From: Gongronella butleri
Taxonomy: Eukaryota > Mucoromycota > Mucoromycetes > Mucorales > Cunninghamellaceae
Direction of reading: 5' to 3'
Assembly: GCA_025201375.1 (NCBI GenBank)
Contig: JAIWZP010000052.1
Location: forward strand, 124,001-188,000
DNA: 64,000 nucleotides
The notes under the pieces were generated by a model. It searched no databases. It was not told the DNA's origin and saw only the letters and a list, made by a program, of their open reading frames with translations. Below are positions 1 through 11,120 of this stretch, one piece after another. The position numbers and the translations under genes are program-made. Numbering within the stretch: position 1 is the first letter of the stretch; every line of letters begins with the position of its first letter.

Positions 1-2256
1 TGTTGATGACGAGGCTCAGTGCACGTGTGGCGGCGTCATTGTCGTTGACATCGAGGTTTGCGTGTTTGAGCGACTTTGTTAGCGATGCCATGGTGGTATC
101 GTCGCCGGAATGGCCATTGTCATTGTCATTAAGCTGATCCTGCGATTTTGATGGCAACATGCTTTGCTGCCAAATGGATGTGAGGTCGGAGAGAGCGATG
201 GTGGTACGGTTGACGCGATTGAGTGATTGCCACAGCGGGCGGCGCGGCTGAGAAGTGGATGACGCGGTCTGTTGCAAATTTTCGTCCATTTGCGTGTCCT
301 CGTCAAAGTCTTGTGCCTCCAGAACATCCATGGGGGTTTCCGCCTCTTGGGCCGACGAGGCAAGTGGCTGCTCTGCAATTGGCCTCTCGTCGTCAGCGGG
401 TGCAGACGTCGTTGAAGCGGATGATGCGCGCATTCCAGCCAAAAGCGCAGCCAACGCGCCACCACTGGTTGACGGATCGGAGGATGCCGGTCTTGATCGC
501 TTAACATAGTCATTGAGCGTGCTGGTAGGCGGCGCGGCGCGTTTGCTAGAGCTGCTACTGGAGCTGCTGCGATCATTGGGCCTGAACGCGCGACCAGTCG
601 GATTGCCAAGAGCGCCCAATTGACTGATCGATAAAGTACGAGTTGTGGTGGTCGTCGATGAGGATGTACTTGCTACTGCTGCTGCTGAGACGAGCGATAT
701 TGTGCGCCGTGCTGGAGCTGCCGATCCATTTTCCTCGTCCTCATTGGTGGTCGCCGTGTCAACCACATTCCCCACAGGTGTCAGTGACATGGGCGTCCCG
801 GCAACCATCGGACTCGCATCAAATGTCGATCGTGAGGGTTCAAATTGGATTTCCAACGCGCTCTTTTGCACAAAAATAAACAAAAATAAGTAAAAATGAG
901 TCTTTTTCCACAAATGTCGTAAACTTCATTTGGGCCACGTACCAAGATTTTCTGTATCAAGATCTGCTCGTCATGCAACATGATATTGCGCTTGTCAGGC
1001 GTGACGTTGACGTCGTAAGATTCTAAAAACACAAAAAAATGAGATGATGCGCCTCGTGTCTCCTCAACGGGACTTACCGGTTGGAATCTTCAAATTGGCG
1101 ACGACCACGGGGTATTGGTTGGTAATGAAGTTGGAATAAACCTCGTTGAATGCTTTTGAGATCTGCAAATCAGCAAAAAAAAAAAAAAAAAAAAAAATTG
1201 GAAAAATGCCTCTCACTCTTTCCCCCCCCCAATTCCTTTTTTTTTTTTTTTTTTTACCTTTGGCAAGGCACACGGGCGTCCATTGATATAAAAATATTGT
1301 CGATCCGATGATTTGCGTCCAAGGCCAAATTGAGGTTTTGAAATAAAGCCAGAAATGGAGCCCTGAATGGTCGGGGCAAGGTCAATATCGAATGGGTCGA
1401 GTTGGGAGACGACTTTGAGGCCAAAGACGTTGGTGAGGTTATCGCGGAGGCTTGAGTTGCCGTTGATGCTTAAAAGACGCGCGCGCGGGCCCTTTGGGGG
1501 CTCATTGTAGGCAAAGAGACGGACATTGGTGGAGATGATGCAATAGGCGTGGATGAGCGTGAGTGCCTTGGCATATTCGCGCTTGTACGTGCGCTTGAGC
1601 TCTTGCAGGCGTACAGGCATGGTGTCAAACAGCTGAGTGACGGACACTGTGGTGCCGACGGAGCGTGCAATGGGCGTATTGCTGATGAGGCGGCCCTGAT
1701 GGTCGTACTCGAGCTGGACGCCCATTGGCGCCTGTTCCTGGGTGGCCGTCGTCACCACCAAACGGCCAACACCACACAAAGAGCTAAGTGCCTCGCCTCG
1801 AAAGCCAAAAGTCAGCACATGCTCCAAATCCTTGAAATCAGCAATCTTGGACGTGTAGTGCTTTAGTGCTAACACCCGCGAAAAAGAGCGTGTCAGCGCG
1901 TCAAACACCTCATAAAAACACGCACGGTTGCCATGGCAACCCGAGACTCACCCACAAACTCATAATTGGACGGATCGATGCCCGAGCCATTGTCAATCAC
2001 CTCAAAGCCATGCAGACCATGGTTCTTGAGCACGATATCTATCAGGAAAGAAGAAGAAAAAAAAAGGGCGCGTCAGCAAGTCTACAAGAGCTGTTTTTCT
2101 CTTTTTGTTGCTCATATTACCAATGGAGGTAGCGCCAGCGTCCAAGCTGTTTTCAACAAGCTCCTTGATACCCGATGCAAGGTCTGGGATAACCTGAGCC
2201 GAGCACAGTCGGTGGATCGTGCTCGTATCAATAGGCTTGATAGCAGGCTCCGTCAT
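1..2256 (-). CDS. PMS1: MutL homologue, PMS1/PMS2 type (3' end beyond left edge)
   Basis: DNA mismatch-repair ATPase, the MutL-alpha partner of Mlh1, acting in the nucleus. Start ATG at 2256. Exons read as 2256-2121, 2038-1952, 1868-1258, 1162-1078, 1022-943 and 862 to beyond base 1; phases close at every junction. The GHKL ATPase motifs are visible: [10 protein letters not shown] (about residues 32-41), DNGSG (61-65) and GFRGEAL (96-102), followed by the transducer domain ending in VNVTPDKR. The opening [18 protein letters not shown] and the LKHYTSKI segment match PMS2 rather than MLH1. The last exon is a Ser/Thr/Asp-rich linker with no visible domain. The C-terminal endonuclease domain (DQHA motif) would lie outside the window, so catalytic status cannot be judged. 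Intron 2 contains a perfect X-box palindrome, noted separately. Confidence 0.95.
1927..1940. promoter_or_regulatory. RFX/Crt1-type X-box palindrome in PMS1 intron 2
   Basis: GTTGCCATGGCAAC is a perfect 14-bp inverted repeat and matches the X-box bound by RFX factors, including yeast Crt1/Rfx1, which represses DNA-damage genes. It lies about 310 bp inside the coding span of a mismatch-repair gene. The same 14-mer recurs at 20433-20446. Binding is inference. Confidence 0.45.
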
Positions 2257-2453
2257 GCAAAGAAAAAAAAATAAAAAAAGAGGGGAAAGAAAGGCACAAA
2301 AATTGGCGACACGCTTCTTGCTCCGCGCTTTTTTTTTATTTTTTTTTCTTTCGCTGTGCCACACGGCCCTTTTTTTCAATTTCCCAATTCACGCCATTTT
2401 GCAGAACATTTAGCATTTCTAGTGGATCTTTGTCCTTTTATTTTACTTTTTTT

Positions 2454-3581
2454 TCACAAGGATTTCCGTGTCTTGTCTACTTTGACTGCCCAGATGCCGA
2501 GGAAAAAGTTGAGTCTAATCATGAACAAGTCGCGGGCCATTTGGATGGAATCGGTGACGAGATTGACCTTGCTTCCATCGATTTCGTGCCAATTGACCTG
2601 AACCTCGACCAGCGGGATCTTTTGCGACTGTGCAATGACGAGACACTCAATGTCAAAGATCCAGCGCTCGACGTGCATGTTGGGAAACACAATCTGCGCC
2701 GCCTCGCGCGTGAACAGCTTAAAGCCGCATTGCGTGTCCTCAACCCCCCGAATGCCCAGCGTGTACACCAGCGTGTGGAACCCAACCATCAAAAAGTTGC
2801 GGATGAACGATCGCTTCACTACGGCGTCCGTCGTCACGAGGTGCGACCGCGAGCCAATCGCAATCCCGCGTCCGTTTTTGCTGGCCGCGTCCAATTCAGC
2901 CTCCAGCTTGCCCAAATCAGAGAAACGCGTCGCGCCATCCGCATCCACCATCAACAACCGCTTGCCGCGCCCAACAAGCATGCCCTGGTACAAAAAAAAA
3001 CCAAAAAAGAAAAAAAATGAGGAATTGGGCCACTTTTTTTTTGGCGATTTTTCCCATTTTCTCGACGCGTACCTGAGTGACGGCGCCGCCTTTGCCGCGG
3101 TTCTTTTCCATGGCGAGGATGCGCAAATCCACGGTTGGATGTGACTTTGCAAAGTTGGTGGCGACTTGGATGGTATTGTCTTTGCTGCCATCATCGACTA
3201 TGATGATTTCGTACGTGAATCCCTGTTTCTTGTCCTTTTTCCGCAGCTCCAGGTACTCGGTTGTCTCCTTGAGCATCGCAGGCAGTCGCTCGCTCTCATC
3301 ATACGCCGGCACAACCACGGACAAGTCCACCGTGGCCGTGTCAAACACGGAAGGCGTCTTTTCCCGCTCCTGGCTCACAGCCACCTTGTAGAACCGCTCG
3401 TTGCTCGTTGGCGCACGTGGCGACGGCGAGAAGATGACAAGGTAGGCAATCACCTGGAAGAAATAATAAAAGGGAAAAAAAGGGTGTCAGCACTCACTTG
3501 TCGCGACACTCTATCCAATTTTGCACATACCAACGCTATCAAGAGGATGCTGCCAACGACGAGCACCGATATGAAAGTCAT
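2454..3581 (-). CDS. ALG5: Dolichyl-phosphate beta-glucosyltransferase
   Basis: Transfers glucose from UDP-glucose to dolichyl phosphate on the ER membrane, supplying Dol-P-Glc for N-glycan assembly. Exons 3581-3531, 3453-3073 and 2984-2454 give about 320 aa, the normal Alg5 length. A hydrophobic signal anchor occupies residues 1-28 (split by intron 1). The GT2 domain follows: SVVVPAYDES, IIIVDDGSKDNT, the GKGGAV segment (interrupted by intron 2 directly after VTQ) and the metal-binding LLMVDADGATRFSD. The later GVEDTQCGFKLFTR and ERWIFDIE are Alg5/DPM signatures. It is transcribed in the same direction as PMS1, whose start codon is 198 bp beyond this stop. No defect seen. Confidence 0.96.
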
Positions 3582-4026
3582 AGCACGAAAAAAAGGAGGG
3601 CTCCGAGGGTGGTGTCAAGCAAAAAAAATGCGTGGCAGTAAAGAAGAAAGAAAAAAAAGGAACCAATTGCCACAGCACACTTGGTTTTTTGTCCGCCAAA
3701 ATTGAAACCTTGTTCTTTTTCTTCCCGACTACCGCCTCCTCCTCCTCCTCCTCCTACAATCTCCCAATGGCTGCCAAAAGCCAACCATGTTCCCGATGAG
3801 CACAATGTCCCTTCATTAAACCGCGCATCATCATGGTCCAGCACACTTTTTACCCCTCTTTTTGCCAATTTTTTGGACGTAGAGACTCATGATGGTAGTG
3901 GGTGGTCTTGGAGACTCCACGTGCCTGCGGCCAATTTGCAGGGAACCTGCACGTTACACATGGTCAATGGGCGGTGGATGAACACGACAAATTCACGAAA
4001 ATACGCGATTTTCGTTTTTTTGGTCT
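3582..4026. other. Intergenic: ALG5 promoter and GST 3' side
   Basis: No gene supported. It holds an A/T-rich 5' flank of ALG5, a (CTC)n microsatellite near 3733-3755 and poly-T runs. A plus-strand ORF through it has low-complexity proline from the microsatellite and no recognisable domain. Confidence 0.5.
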
Positions 4027-5067
4027 TTATTTGCCCAAAGCAGCGCGCTTCAGCAGGTACGCAATGTACTCGTCATCGCCAAAATAGGTGTCCTTGAACG
4101 ATGGGCGCGATCGGTTGCCCTCAATGAACTGCTTAAGGCGCGGGAGCTTCTCAATGGCCTCTGGCACGTAGCCTTGAACAAAGTGCTTGCAGAACGCCAG
4201 GAATCGAAAGATGAACGGCGCCAGGCCAATGTCAGCAATCGAATATTGCTCGCCAAGGAAGTACGGGCCTTCGCTTGCCTGTTCAAGCAAAAAGTCATGC
4301 ACCTAAAACGCAAAAATAAAGGGATTGAATATCAAATCGCGCTCAGTGGCGCCCCTTTTGCCTTTGTCGGAATGCGGGAGTGGGTTCTTACACGCTCAAA
4401 CACGGCCTCCGTCTGGTCCTTGAATTGCTCGGGCGTGAGCTCCTTGGTAAACACTTTCATTGGAAGACCACTGATCGAATTGCGGTAAACGTCGATGATC
4501 ACCAGGCTTTGTGCGCGTTTGATGGGATCAGACGCGATCAGACTGAGAAGACAAGTGTAGTCGTCAGCACACTCTGGGATTTGCGCAATGGCTGCTTCCA
4601 AAAAAGGGCATCTTACCTGCCATGAAACAGGCTGTTTGCCAATTCAACAATGACAAGGGATTCAGGGATCTTGACGCCGTCAATCTCAAGCACTGGCACG
4701 GTGCCCTCTGGGTGAATCTGGTTGGCAAACCTATGAAAAGAGATCAGCCATTTTTTTCATATATTTTCCATGCATGCCCCGCGGCGGTGCGCTCCAACAT
4801 ACCATTCGGGCTTGTCCAAAAGATCAATTCGCTTGTCTTCATACGTGACACCAAGCTCCTTGAGCGCAATGAGCACACGGTGCGAGTAGGGCGACTCGAG
4901 GTAGTTGTACAGGGTGACGTCTGCTCGGCGGAAAAAAAAAAACAAAAAATAAGCGTGGTCAACAAGGATCACGTTGTGGGATGGCGCCATTGCCCCCCTA
5001 AATGGCCCTCTTCCTCTCTCGCTCCCTTGTTTCCATGGTGTCCGTGCTTACTCTGAGGGGCAACCAT
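4027..5067 (-). CDS. Glutathione S-transferase, omega-like, active-site Cys replaced by Ser
   Basis: Predicted cytosolic GST of about 224 aa. Exons 5067-5052 (16 nt, ATG plus four codons), 4920-4803, 4730-4617, 4542-4392 and 4302-4027; all phases close. The N-terminal thioredoxin fold reads VTLYNYLESPYSHRVLIALK, then GTVPVLEIDG and the glutathione-binding IPESL. The alpha-helical C-terminal domain contains GPYFLGEQYSIADIGLAPF, the usual GST N-capping region. It is a tandem paralogue of the next gene at 5384-6291, which has the same first-intron position but keeps CPYAHR; here the Cys position is Ser (SPYSHR). Omega-class enzymes use that Cys for thiol-transferase and dehydroascorbate-type reactions, so a change of activity is likely (inference). 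Confidence 0.92.
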
Positions 5068-5383
5068 ACTTGAATAGGAAATCCGGTGCTTTTTTTTTTC
5101 TCGCGCAACACGCTTGCGTCTTTTTTAAATGGCATTGCACGCCAACGACTCAGCTCACTTGATTTGTCAGCCAGCAAATAAGGTTTGCGCCACAATTGTG
5201 CTTGCATGAATAATCACACGCGAAAGTAAGCGGATCCTCGCGCAACGCCGCAAGTACAACCCCGCGCGCGCAGCACCACGCAGTGCCATGTCTGCCTCGT
5301 CATCAATTGCACTGAAAATGGCGCCATCCAACGCGCGCTTTATGTTTTTTATTCATAATTTGGAAAGGGGAATCAAAAGAGGT
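5068..5383. other. Intergenic between the tandem GST genes
   Basis: About 316 bp containing the 5' flank of the downstream GST and the 3' flank of the upstream GST, including a TTTATG/TTTTTATTC A/T tract near 5340-5355. No further gene or clear promoter element was recognised. Confidence 0.4.
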
Positions 5384-6291
5384 TTAAGCGTCGGGAAATC
5401 GCTTCTTGATAAAAGCGGCATACTCCTCATCGCCAAGGTACGACTCCTTGAACGAGGGGCGCGACAGGATACCCTGGACAAACTCGTTGACACGGGGATA
5501 GGATTCAAAGGCAGCAGGGCGGTAGCCATTGACAAAGTGCTTGGTGAAAGCAAGGAAGCGACCAATGTGAGGCGCAAAGGCAATGTCCGCAACAGAATAC
5601 GTCTCACCAAGGAAGTAAGGGCCCGTGGGCGCTTGCTCCAAGAGAAGCTCATTCAGCTAAAAAGAAAAAAGATCGCATCAGACACGCCGCCTCCCTTCAC
5701 ACTCGCTGGAAACCGTAAAAAAAAAAAAAATAGGCACTGCTGCTTACACGAGCGAAAGCTTTCTCAGTGGCGGCGGTGAATTCCTCGACAGGGGCCTTGT
5801 CGCGCAAGATGCTGAACGGCAGGGCGCCAATATTGACAAGCTCAATGGCCACCTTGATCTGAGCGCGCTTGACGGGATCCTCAGGGTAGAGCCTAAGCGA
5901 GTGGAGGGAAATGATCAGCCTCATTTTTCTCATTTTTTTCATGCCCAATCTTACTTTGCATTGAACAGGTCATTGACCAAATCAACAATGACCAGAGACT
6001 CCGGAATCTTCACACCATCCACGTCAAGAAGCGGGACCTTGCCAAGGTCATACACCCGAGTGTACCACTCGGGCTTGTTGAGCAAATCGATTTCAATTTG
6101 CTCATACTTGGCACCGGCCTCCTTCAAAGCGATGACGGCGCGGTGGGCATAGGGGCAGATGACGGCGTTGTAGAGCTTGAGAGCTGAATCAAAAAAAAAA
6201 AGGAAAAAAAGAGCACAATTCAGTACCATGTCCATCGCAATGCAGAAAGGCCGCGCATTATGCATGAGCAATGCTTACTGGGAGTAGACAT
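5384..6291 (-). CDS. Glutathione S-transferase, omega-like
   Basis: Predicted cytosolic GST of about 219 aa. Exons 6291-6279 (13 nt), 6183-5955, 5892-5748 and 5656-5384. The N-terminal domain has LKLYNAVICPYAHRAVIALK with the omega-type catalytic Cys, then KVPLLDVDG and IPESL for glutathione binding. The C-terminal helical domain contains GPYFLGETYSVADIAFAP. Together with the neighbour at 4027-5067 it forms a head-to-tail duplicate pair; this copy retains the canonical active site. A TATA box and a stress-element-like CCCCCT sit about 70 bp upstream of the ATG, consistent with an inducible detoxification gene (inference). Confidence 0.94.
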
Positions 6292-6358
6292 TTTTGATGT
6301 TTTTGATTGACTTGAGAATAAAAAATAAAAAAAAAGCAAACGTCGTGTCCACCGCGGG

Positions 6359-6371
6359 TATTTATAGGGGG
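6359..6371 (-). promoter_or_regulatory. TATA box with adjoining STRE-like C tract (GST promoter)
   Basis: On the minus strand CCCCCTATAAATA lies about 70 nt upstream of the GST start codon at 6291. TATAAATA is a consensus TATA box, and CCCCT matches the core of the yeast stress response element. Position supports a core promoter; STRE function is inference. Confidence 0.55.
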
Positions 6372-7430
6372 ACGGGACCCGAGATTTAGGTTTTCATAGG
6401 GCAAGCAACAAAGGGCCGACCCGCTGAGATTACACCATTTTTGCTCCGGCTGTTGCCATTCGCCAGTTTCATGTCACATAGTCGCCATTTGTAAGCTGGT
6501 CTGGCGTGCGCCAGTCGCTTGATTTCTCATCTGCTTACACCTTTCCACTTGGTGTTGCAAGGAGTGACTTTCGTCATTTTCCCCCCAAATGTGATACATC
6601 ATCACGCTATGGCGTTGATTTGTAAGATTTGTTTCCCAGTGTGCTGCTCACTTTTGAGCTCATAATGCATCATTGATGCCGTCAACGCAATAAAATGCTC
6701 AGACGTAGCGTCACGTCAAGCAAGCGCTACGCGCAAGTCGTTTTGTCAGCCATCGAGTTTTCAGGAATGTTCGGTCGGCTGGCCGGAAAAATAAGAATTT
6801 GCGCGCCGCTAAATTCATGCACGCTTCCATCAGACGCTCCTTGCTTAGAAATCGACGTGTCTGTGGTCTCTGCGCCAAAAAGCTTTTTTTTTTTTTTTGC
6901 GGACAAACATCTTTCTGATACAGTGTGCACTGGCAGTGGACAAAGAATTCTGTCGGCAAACGTGACCGTCAATGAAATGGGCGATCTTCCCTGTTATCTT
7001 TCTGTAATCAATATGATGCAATCACACGAGAACACATGATGGCATCAAACTCCCACGTTCGAACACTGACAGGAGATAGCCATCATGAGCATCGCTGTGC
7101 ATTTAGGGCACCTGCACAGACAACAAGCCTTCTTTTGTAATTTTTTTTCTTTTTTTTACTGAGCAGCAGGGAAATTCATGCTTGATCGCATGACAAGTGC
7201 CATACTATTGAATACGCCTTTACGTTGCCCAAAAATCACGCATTTGCCTTATCATAATGGGAATCAAAAAGGCGCGGTTTCCGGACTTTGATTGCTTGCT
7301 GTGCCTCTCAGAAAAAAAGTTACAGCTTAAAAGTTACAACCCACCTGCTCGCCGATGAAAACCGAGACAAAGCATGAAATTCATCAGTTTTGCGCGGATT
7401 TGCTTCACGGTGCAGATTCTTCTGGGGTCC
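6372..7430. other. Gene-free sequence upstream of GST
   Basis: No ORF with recognisable protein features on either strand. Contains T-rich tracts (6885-6899, 7140-7158) and no obvious repeat shared with the later islands. Confidence 0.4.
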
Positions 7431-7859
7431 AACGTACGGTACAGTACGCGCTGGGCCTACAGTATGTCATCCGTATCATACTGTATCAAATAAATTTGAT
7501 TAGGATGTCACTAAAATTTACGCGTAGCATACTTTATCATACTGTATGATCTGTACGGACGTATCTTTCTTTTACTGTAATACTGTTATACTGTAATTAC
7601 AGTAAGCAATCAACAACGACCGAGAAAATGCATATCATATGATAAATGCACAATTTTCATCCGATTTGGATTTTTGCACACAAATACTTGTAAAGCGTTG
7701 AATCTGTCCCTCCATGATGTAGAGTTGATGACTCCATGTTTCGATCTCAATAGACAGAAACTGACGCGTGCTTTCATTTCAATGTCTGAAGCATCGCGGG
7801 ATCGCGCTACACTGCACAATACAGTAAATGTACCTACACGGTACACGTTTACCTTTTAC
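7431..7859. repeat. TACTGTA/TACAGTA-rich tract leading into repeat R1
   Basis: Dense clusters of TACAGTA, TACTGTA and ATACTGTATCA, often palindromic, occur at 7436-7500 and 7525-7610. The following 7610-7860 is weakly similar to 28970-29170 (shared words such as GACAGAAA-TGACGCGT and TGCACA-TTTTCATCC), so it is probably a diverged left part of repeat R1. Confidence 0.55.
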
Positions 7860-8640
7860 GTAAAATCAAAGAGCGTGTTTTTCAGACTTTGCCAGGCTGC
7901 TTTTGTGCTTCCAGAATTTTTTTACAACTTACTTGCCGCCGATGAAAAATGCGTCACGAGCTCACGACATGAAATCCACGGCCCAGTGCTGCTCAAGAGG
8001 AGGCAAGACAAAACCGTCCGATTTTTTTGGACTTGAAAACCCCAAAAACCTCCTATTTGTGCTACTGTAGTTTGCATTCATCTGTCCATCTGTATGGCCG
8101 ACCCCACTCAAAAATAGCTGCATCGCATTCAGCGCAAATTTTGCACTAAAAAAGCTTAAACTCCCAGTGCGCTACGACCACTTTTGAAAAATTCAGGGGT
8201 CACTCAGGGGTCACACATTTCAATCTCAGAAAATGCCAAATTTAGATTTTTCGAACTCCGAGTGATCAATGCATCCCAAACTGGTAATTCCGACTATTTG
8301 CTATTGGCTGACAAAATGACAGGTCGCTCCAGCTTAAGAAAAAAGCCCAAAGAGTGACGCATGAATGGCGATCAACCGAGAAAAGTGCCTACTTCGGTCA
8401 AGATTTTTTTGCAAAAATTTAAGGTTTGAGACTTCCAAATTACCGGTACAGTAAGTTGGTGGATTGCATGTCGGTTTTATTTTTTTACGTATTTTTTATT
8501 TTGCATATTTTTGTGCGCTGAGCGGGCTGCTGCAGCCCGGTGAAATGACCCGATGCAAAAAGTTCAAACCCAAGCTACAGTAGTACAGTACTGTATAATA
8601 CTGTAAGCTCGCTGCAAGTTATCCCATTTATATGACACAG
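7860..8640 (+). repeat. Dispersed repeat R1, copy A
   Basis: About 780 bp collinear with 29205-29925. Long blocks match closely, for example AGCGTGTTTTTCAGACTTTG, TTCAGGGGTCACTCAGGGG and GAACTCCGAGTGATCAATGC. Copy A differs from copy B mainly by short TACAGTA-containing insertions. No ORF is conserved between the copies, so it looks non-coding. Confidence 0.85.
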
Positions 8641-8975
8641 TAGATGCTTTTTCGTGTCAGAGTGATCATCCGCCGATTCGAGAAAAAAAGTTAACACCGC
8701 TGGTGGAGAGTTTGGTCTACGACGGTCTACCATCAACTGGCTGGCTGGACCAAAAAATTTGGGACCAGATGCGCAAGTTTCCGAGAAAGCGCCAGTAGTT
8801 TCATCATACAACAGGCGTATCATAACGGTGCTGCATAATACAGTATCATACCGTAGTTCTCGGTGAGTTACAGTAATAAGTGAAGATTTCGTGAACAACG
8901 TCGTACTTATCATAGTCGTTATGATAGTTCCTTCGTAAAAATATACATACAACAGTACTGTACAGTACTGTACAG
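8641..8975. repeat. Partial R2 unit broken by TACAGTA-rich sequence
   Basis: 8650-8800 follows the R2 consensus (GTGATC..CG, AAAAAAAGTTAACACCGCTG, GGGACCAGATG, GCGCCAG). After about 8805 it breaks into sequence rich in TACAGTA motifs, including a perfect ACAGTACTGT-type run at 8952-8983. A scrap resembling R2 (GTTCTCGGTGAGTTA) resumes at 8857. Confidence 0.6.
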
Positions 8976-9955
8976 TACAGTAGTAGACGTCCAGCAACGT
9001 TGTGAAGAAGACTTTGCGAACAACGTTGTGAAGACTTCGCGAACAACGTTTGTACTACTGTAAAAAAATCGAGTAGACGTTGTGAAGACTTCGCGAACAA
9101 CGTTGCTTGTTCGTACAGTAAAAAAAAAAAATTGAACAATGTTGTTGTGAAGACTTTGCGAACAACGTTTGTAAAAAAATCGAGCAGACGTCGTGAAGAC
9201 TTCTTCGCGAACAACGGTCGTAAAAATATCGACCAACGTTGTGAAGACTTCGCGAACAACGTTTGTAAAAAAATCGAACAGACGTTCTGGAGGTGGGTCA
9301 AAACCACATGTTCAGTTTTTGGTCAATTGAACAACTGATGACCGGCTAATTTTTGCTGGACATCGCATCCCATGGGGTGGGGTGAAGCGCTCCAATCCGC
9401 CTAAATGCTGGGGACACCCTTGTTCCCTGCGTTTTGACAGGATAGATACAGCCTATTATCTAGGACATTTACAGATAAATATAACATGTATTGATGGATT
9501 TGAACGACCTCCTCTGAGGACGTCGCGAACAATGTTCGTAAAAAAAATCGAAATAAAGAACGTTGTGAATACTGTACATCGCGAACGTTTGCAAAAATAT
9601 CAAAAGAACGCACTTGTGAAGACTTTGCGAACGTTGTTTGCAAAAATATTATCGACCAAACAATGTTGTGAAGAAGACTTCGCGAGCAGCGCTTGTATGA
9701 TAAAAAATGAAAAACGTTGTTGTATGTGAAGTCTTCGCTAGCAACGTTCACAAAAAATCGAACAAACGTTGTGCGTGAAGACATTGCGAAGTTCGTAGTA
9801 CAGTACTGTAAAAATATCGATCGAACGTTAGTTACGAAGATTTCGCGAACAAGCAACAACGTTCGTAAAAAATCGAACGTACGTACGTTGTATCATATGA
9901 TAAAGACTTCGCAAACGTTTGCAAAAAAAATCGAACGAGCATTGTGAAGACTACG
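8976..9955. repeat. Hairpin-forming minisatellite, ~40-bp units
   Basis: Degenerate tandem units of about 40-45 bp, each with AACGTTGT, GAAGACTTCGCGA, ACAACGTT and a spacer TTGTAAAAAAATCGA. The outer 8-mers are inverted repeats of each other, so each unit can fold into a short hairpin. The core also contains the small palindromes GAAGACTTC and TTCGCGAA. Unit quality is best at 8990-9290 and decays to 9955, with TACTGTA motifs interspersed. Minus-strand ORFs here translate to repetitive Leu/Phe/Ser strings and are by-products of the array. Confidence 0.8.
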
Positions 9956-11120
9956 CCTTTGGGGATCGTTTTGACGCAGATTTGGCCCTGAATTTATGAA
10001 AATGCATTTTCTCAGGACAGAGTAATCCGATTTGTGAAAAAACTTAGAACCATTCAGTTTTGAGTCGAGTATCCACTGGTCAAAATTTGGAGCCGGAAGG
10101 TCACGCTCATCGGGAGAAACGGGTAAAATATTGTTTGGCTATGGGTTTTCACTAGCAAACACGAATCTTGCGATTTCTCGAGACTGAGTGATCCGATCCA
10201 CGAAAAAAATTAAAACCGTTAAAGAACTAGGTTTACCATCAGCTGGTCCAAATTTAGGGTCAGATGAGCAAGCTTTTAAATAAGTGCCGGTTTCATGGCG
10301 TAAATGGGGAAAACCGCCATCATTTGGTCTCGTACGGCGGCAACAGCTGAGCGCCCCGACGCGTGAGACACCTCAAATGAATCAGCGGGCAAACGCGGTG
10401 AAAGCGCTTGTAGTTTGGAGACATCGCGTCAAGTTCTCGGCGAATTAGCCTTCAGGAGTGTTTTGACCCTGTTTTGGCACTGATTTTACGTATAATGCAT
10501 TTTCTCAGGACTGCATTATCCGACTCGCAAAAAAAATTGGAATCATTGAAGCTTTGAGTCGAGTTTTTACTGGTCTAAATTTTGGGCCGGATGGTAGGCC
10601 TCATCGGGAGAAACGGGTAAAATATTGTTTGGCTATGGGTTTTCACTAGCAAACACGAATCTCGCGATTTCTCGAGAATAAGTGATCCGATTTGCGAAAA
10701 AAATTAACGCCGCTGGAGAATTGGATCTACCATCAGGTGGTCCAAATTTGGGACCAGATGAGCAAGTTTCTGAGGAAGCGCCGGTTCCATGGCGTAAAGG
10801 GGGTAAAATTACCAACATTTGGTCTCGTAATGTGGTAACGGCTGAGCGCTCCGACGCGTGAGACACCTCAAATGAATCAGCAACCAAACGCTGTGAAGGC
10901 GCTTGCAGTTTGGGGATATCGCGTCAAGTTTTCGGCGAGCTAGACTTTAGAGGTCGATTTGGCCCTGATTTGACCCTGAATTTATGCAAAATGCATTTCC
11001 TCAGGAGTGAGTGATCCGATCTCTGAAAAAACTTGACATCGTCAGAGTTTTGTGTCCGTTTTTATCTAGTTCAAGTATAGGACCCGATGAACAAGATCCG
11101 GAGGACGGGTCCTGCAAAAG
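9956..11120 (+). repeat. R2 tandem array, locus A (~495-bp units)
   Basis: AATGCATTTTCTCAGG recurs at about 10001, 10495 and 10990 (the last as AATGCATTTCCTCAGG), a period of 494-495 bp. Each unit also carries CATCGGGAGAAACGGGTAAA, CGCGATTTCTCGAGA and CACCTCAAATGAATCAG. Within a unit the segment TTTCTC..GACTGAGTGATCCGAT occurs twice about 170 bp apart, showing internal duplication. The third unit decays after about 11120. Confidence 0.85.

Noticed and set aside
8846..9307. 153-aa minus-strand ORF with repeated TLFAKSSQR-type segments
   Set aside because: It is the translation of the minisatellite; units vary in length without regard to codons and several frames are equally open.
8976..9955. 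CRISPR-like array
   Set aside because: Eukaryotic context, units are degenerate and contiguous, and there are no unique spacers of constant length.
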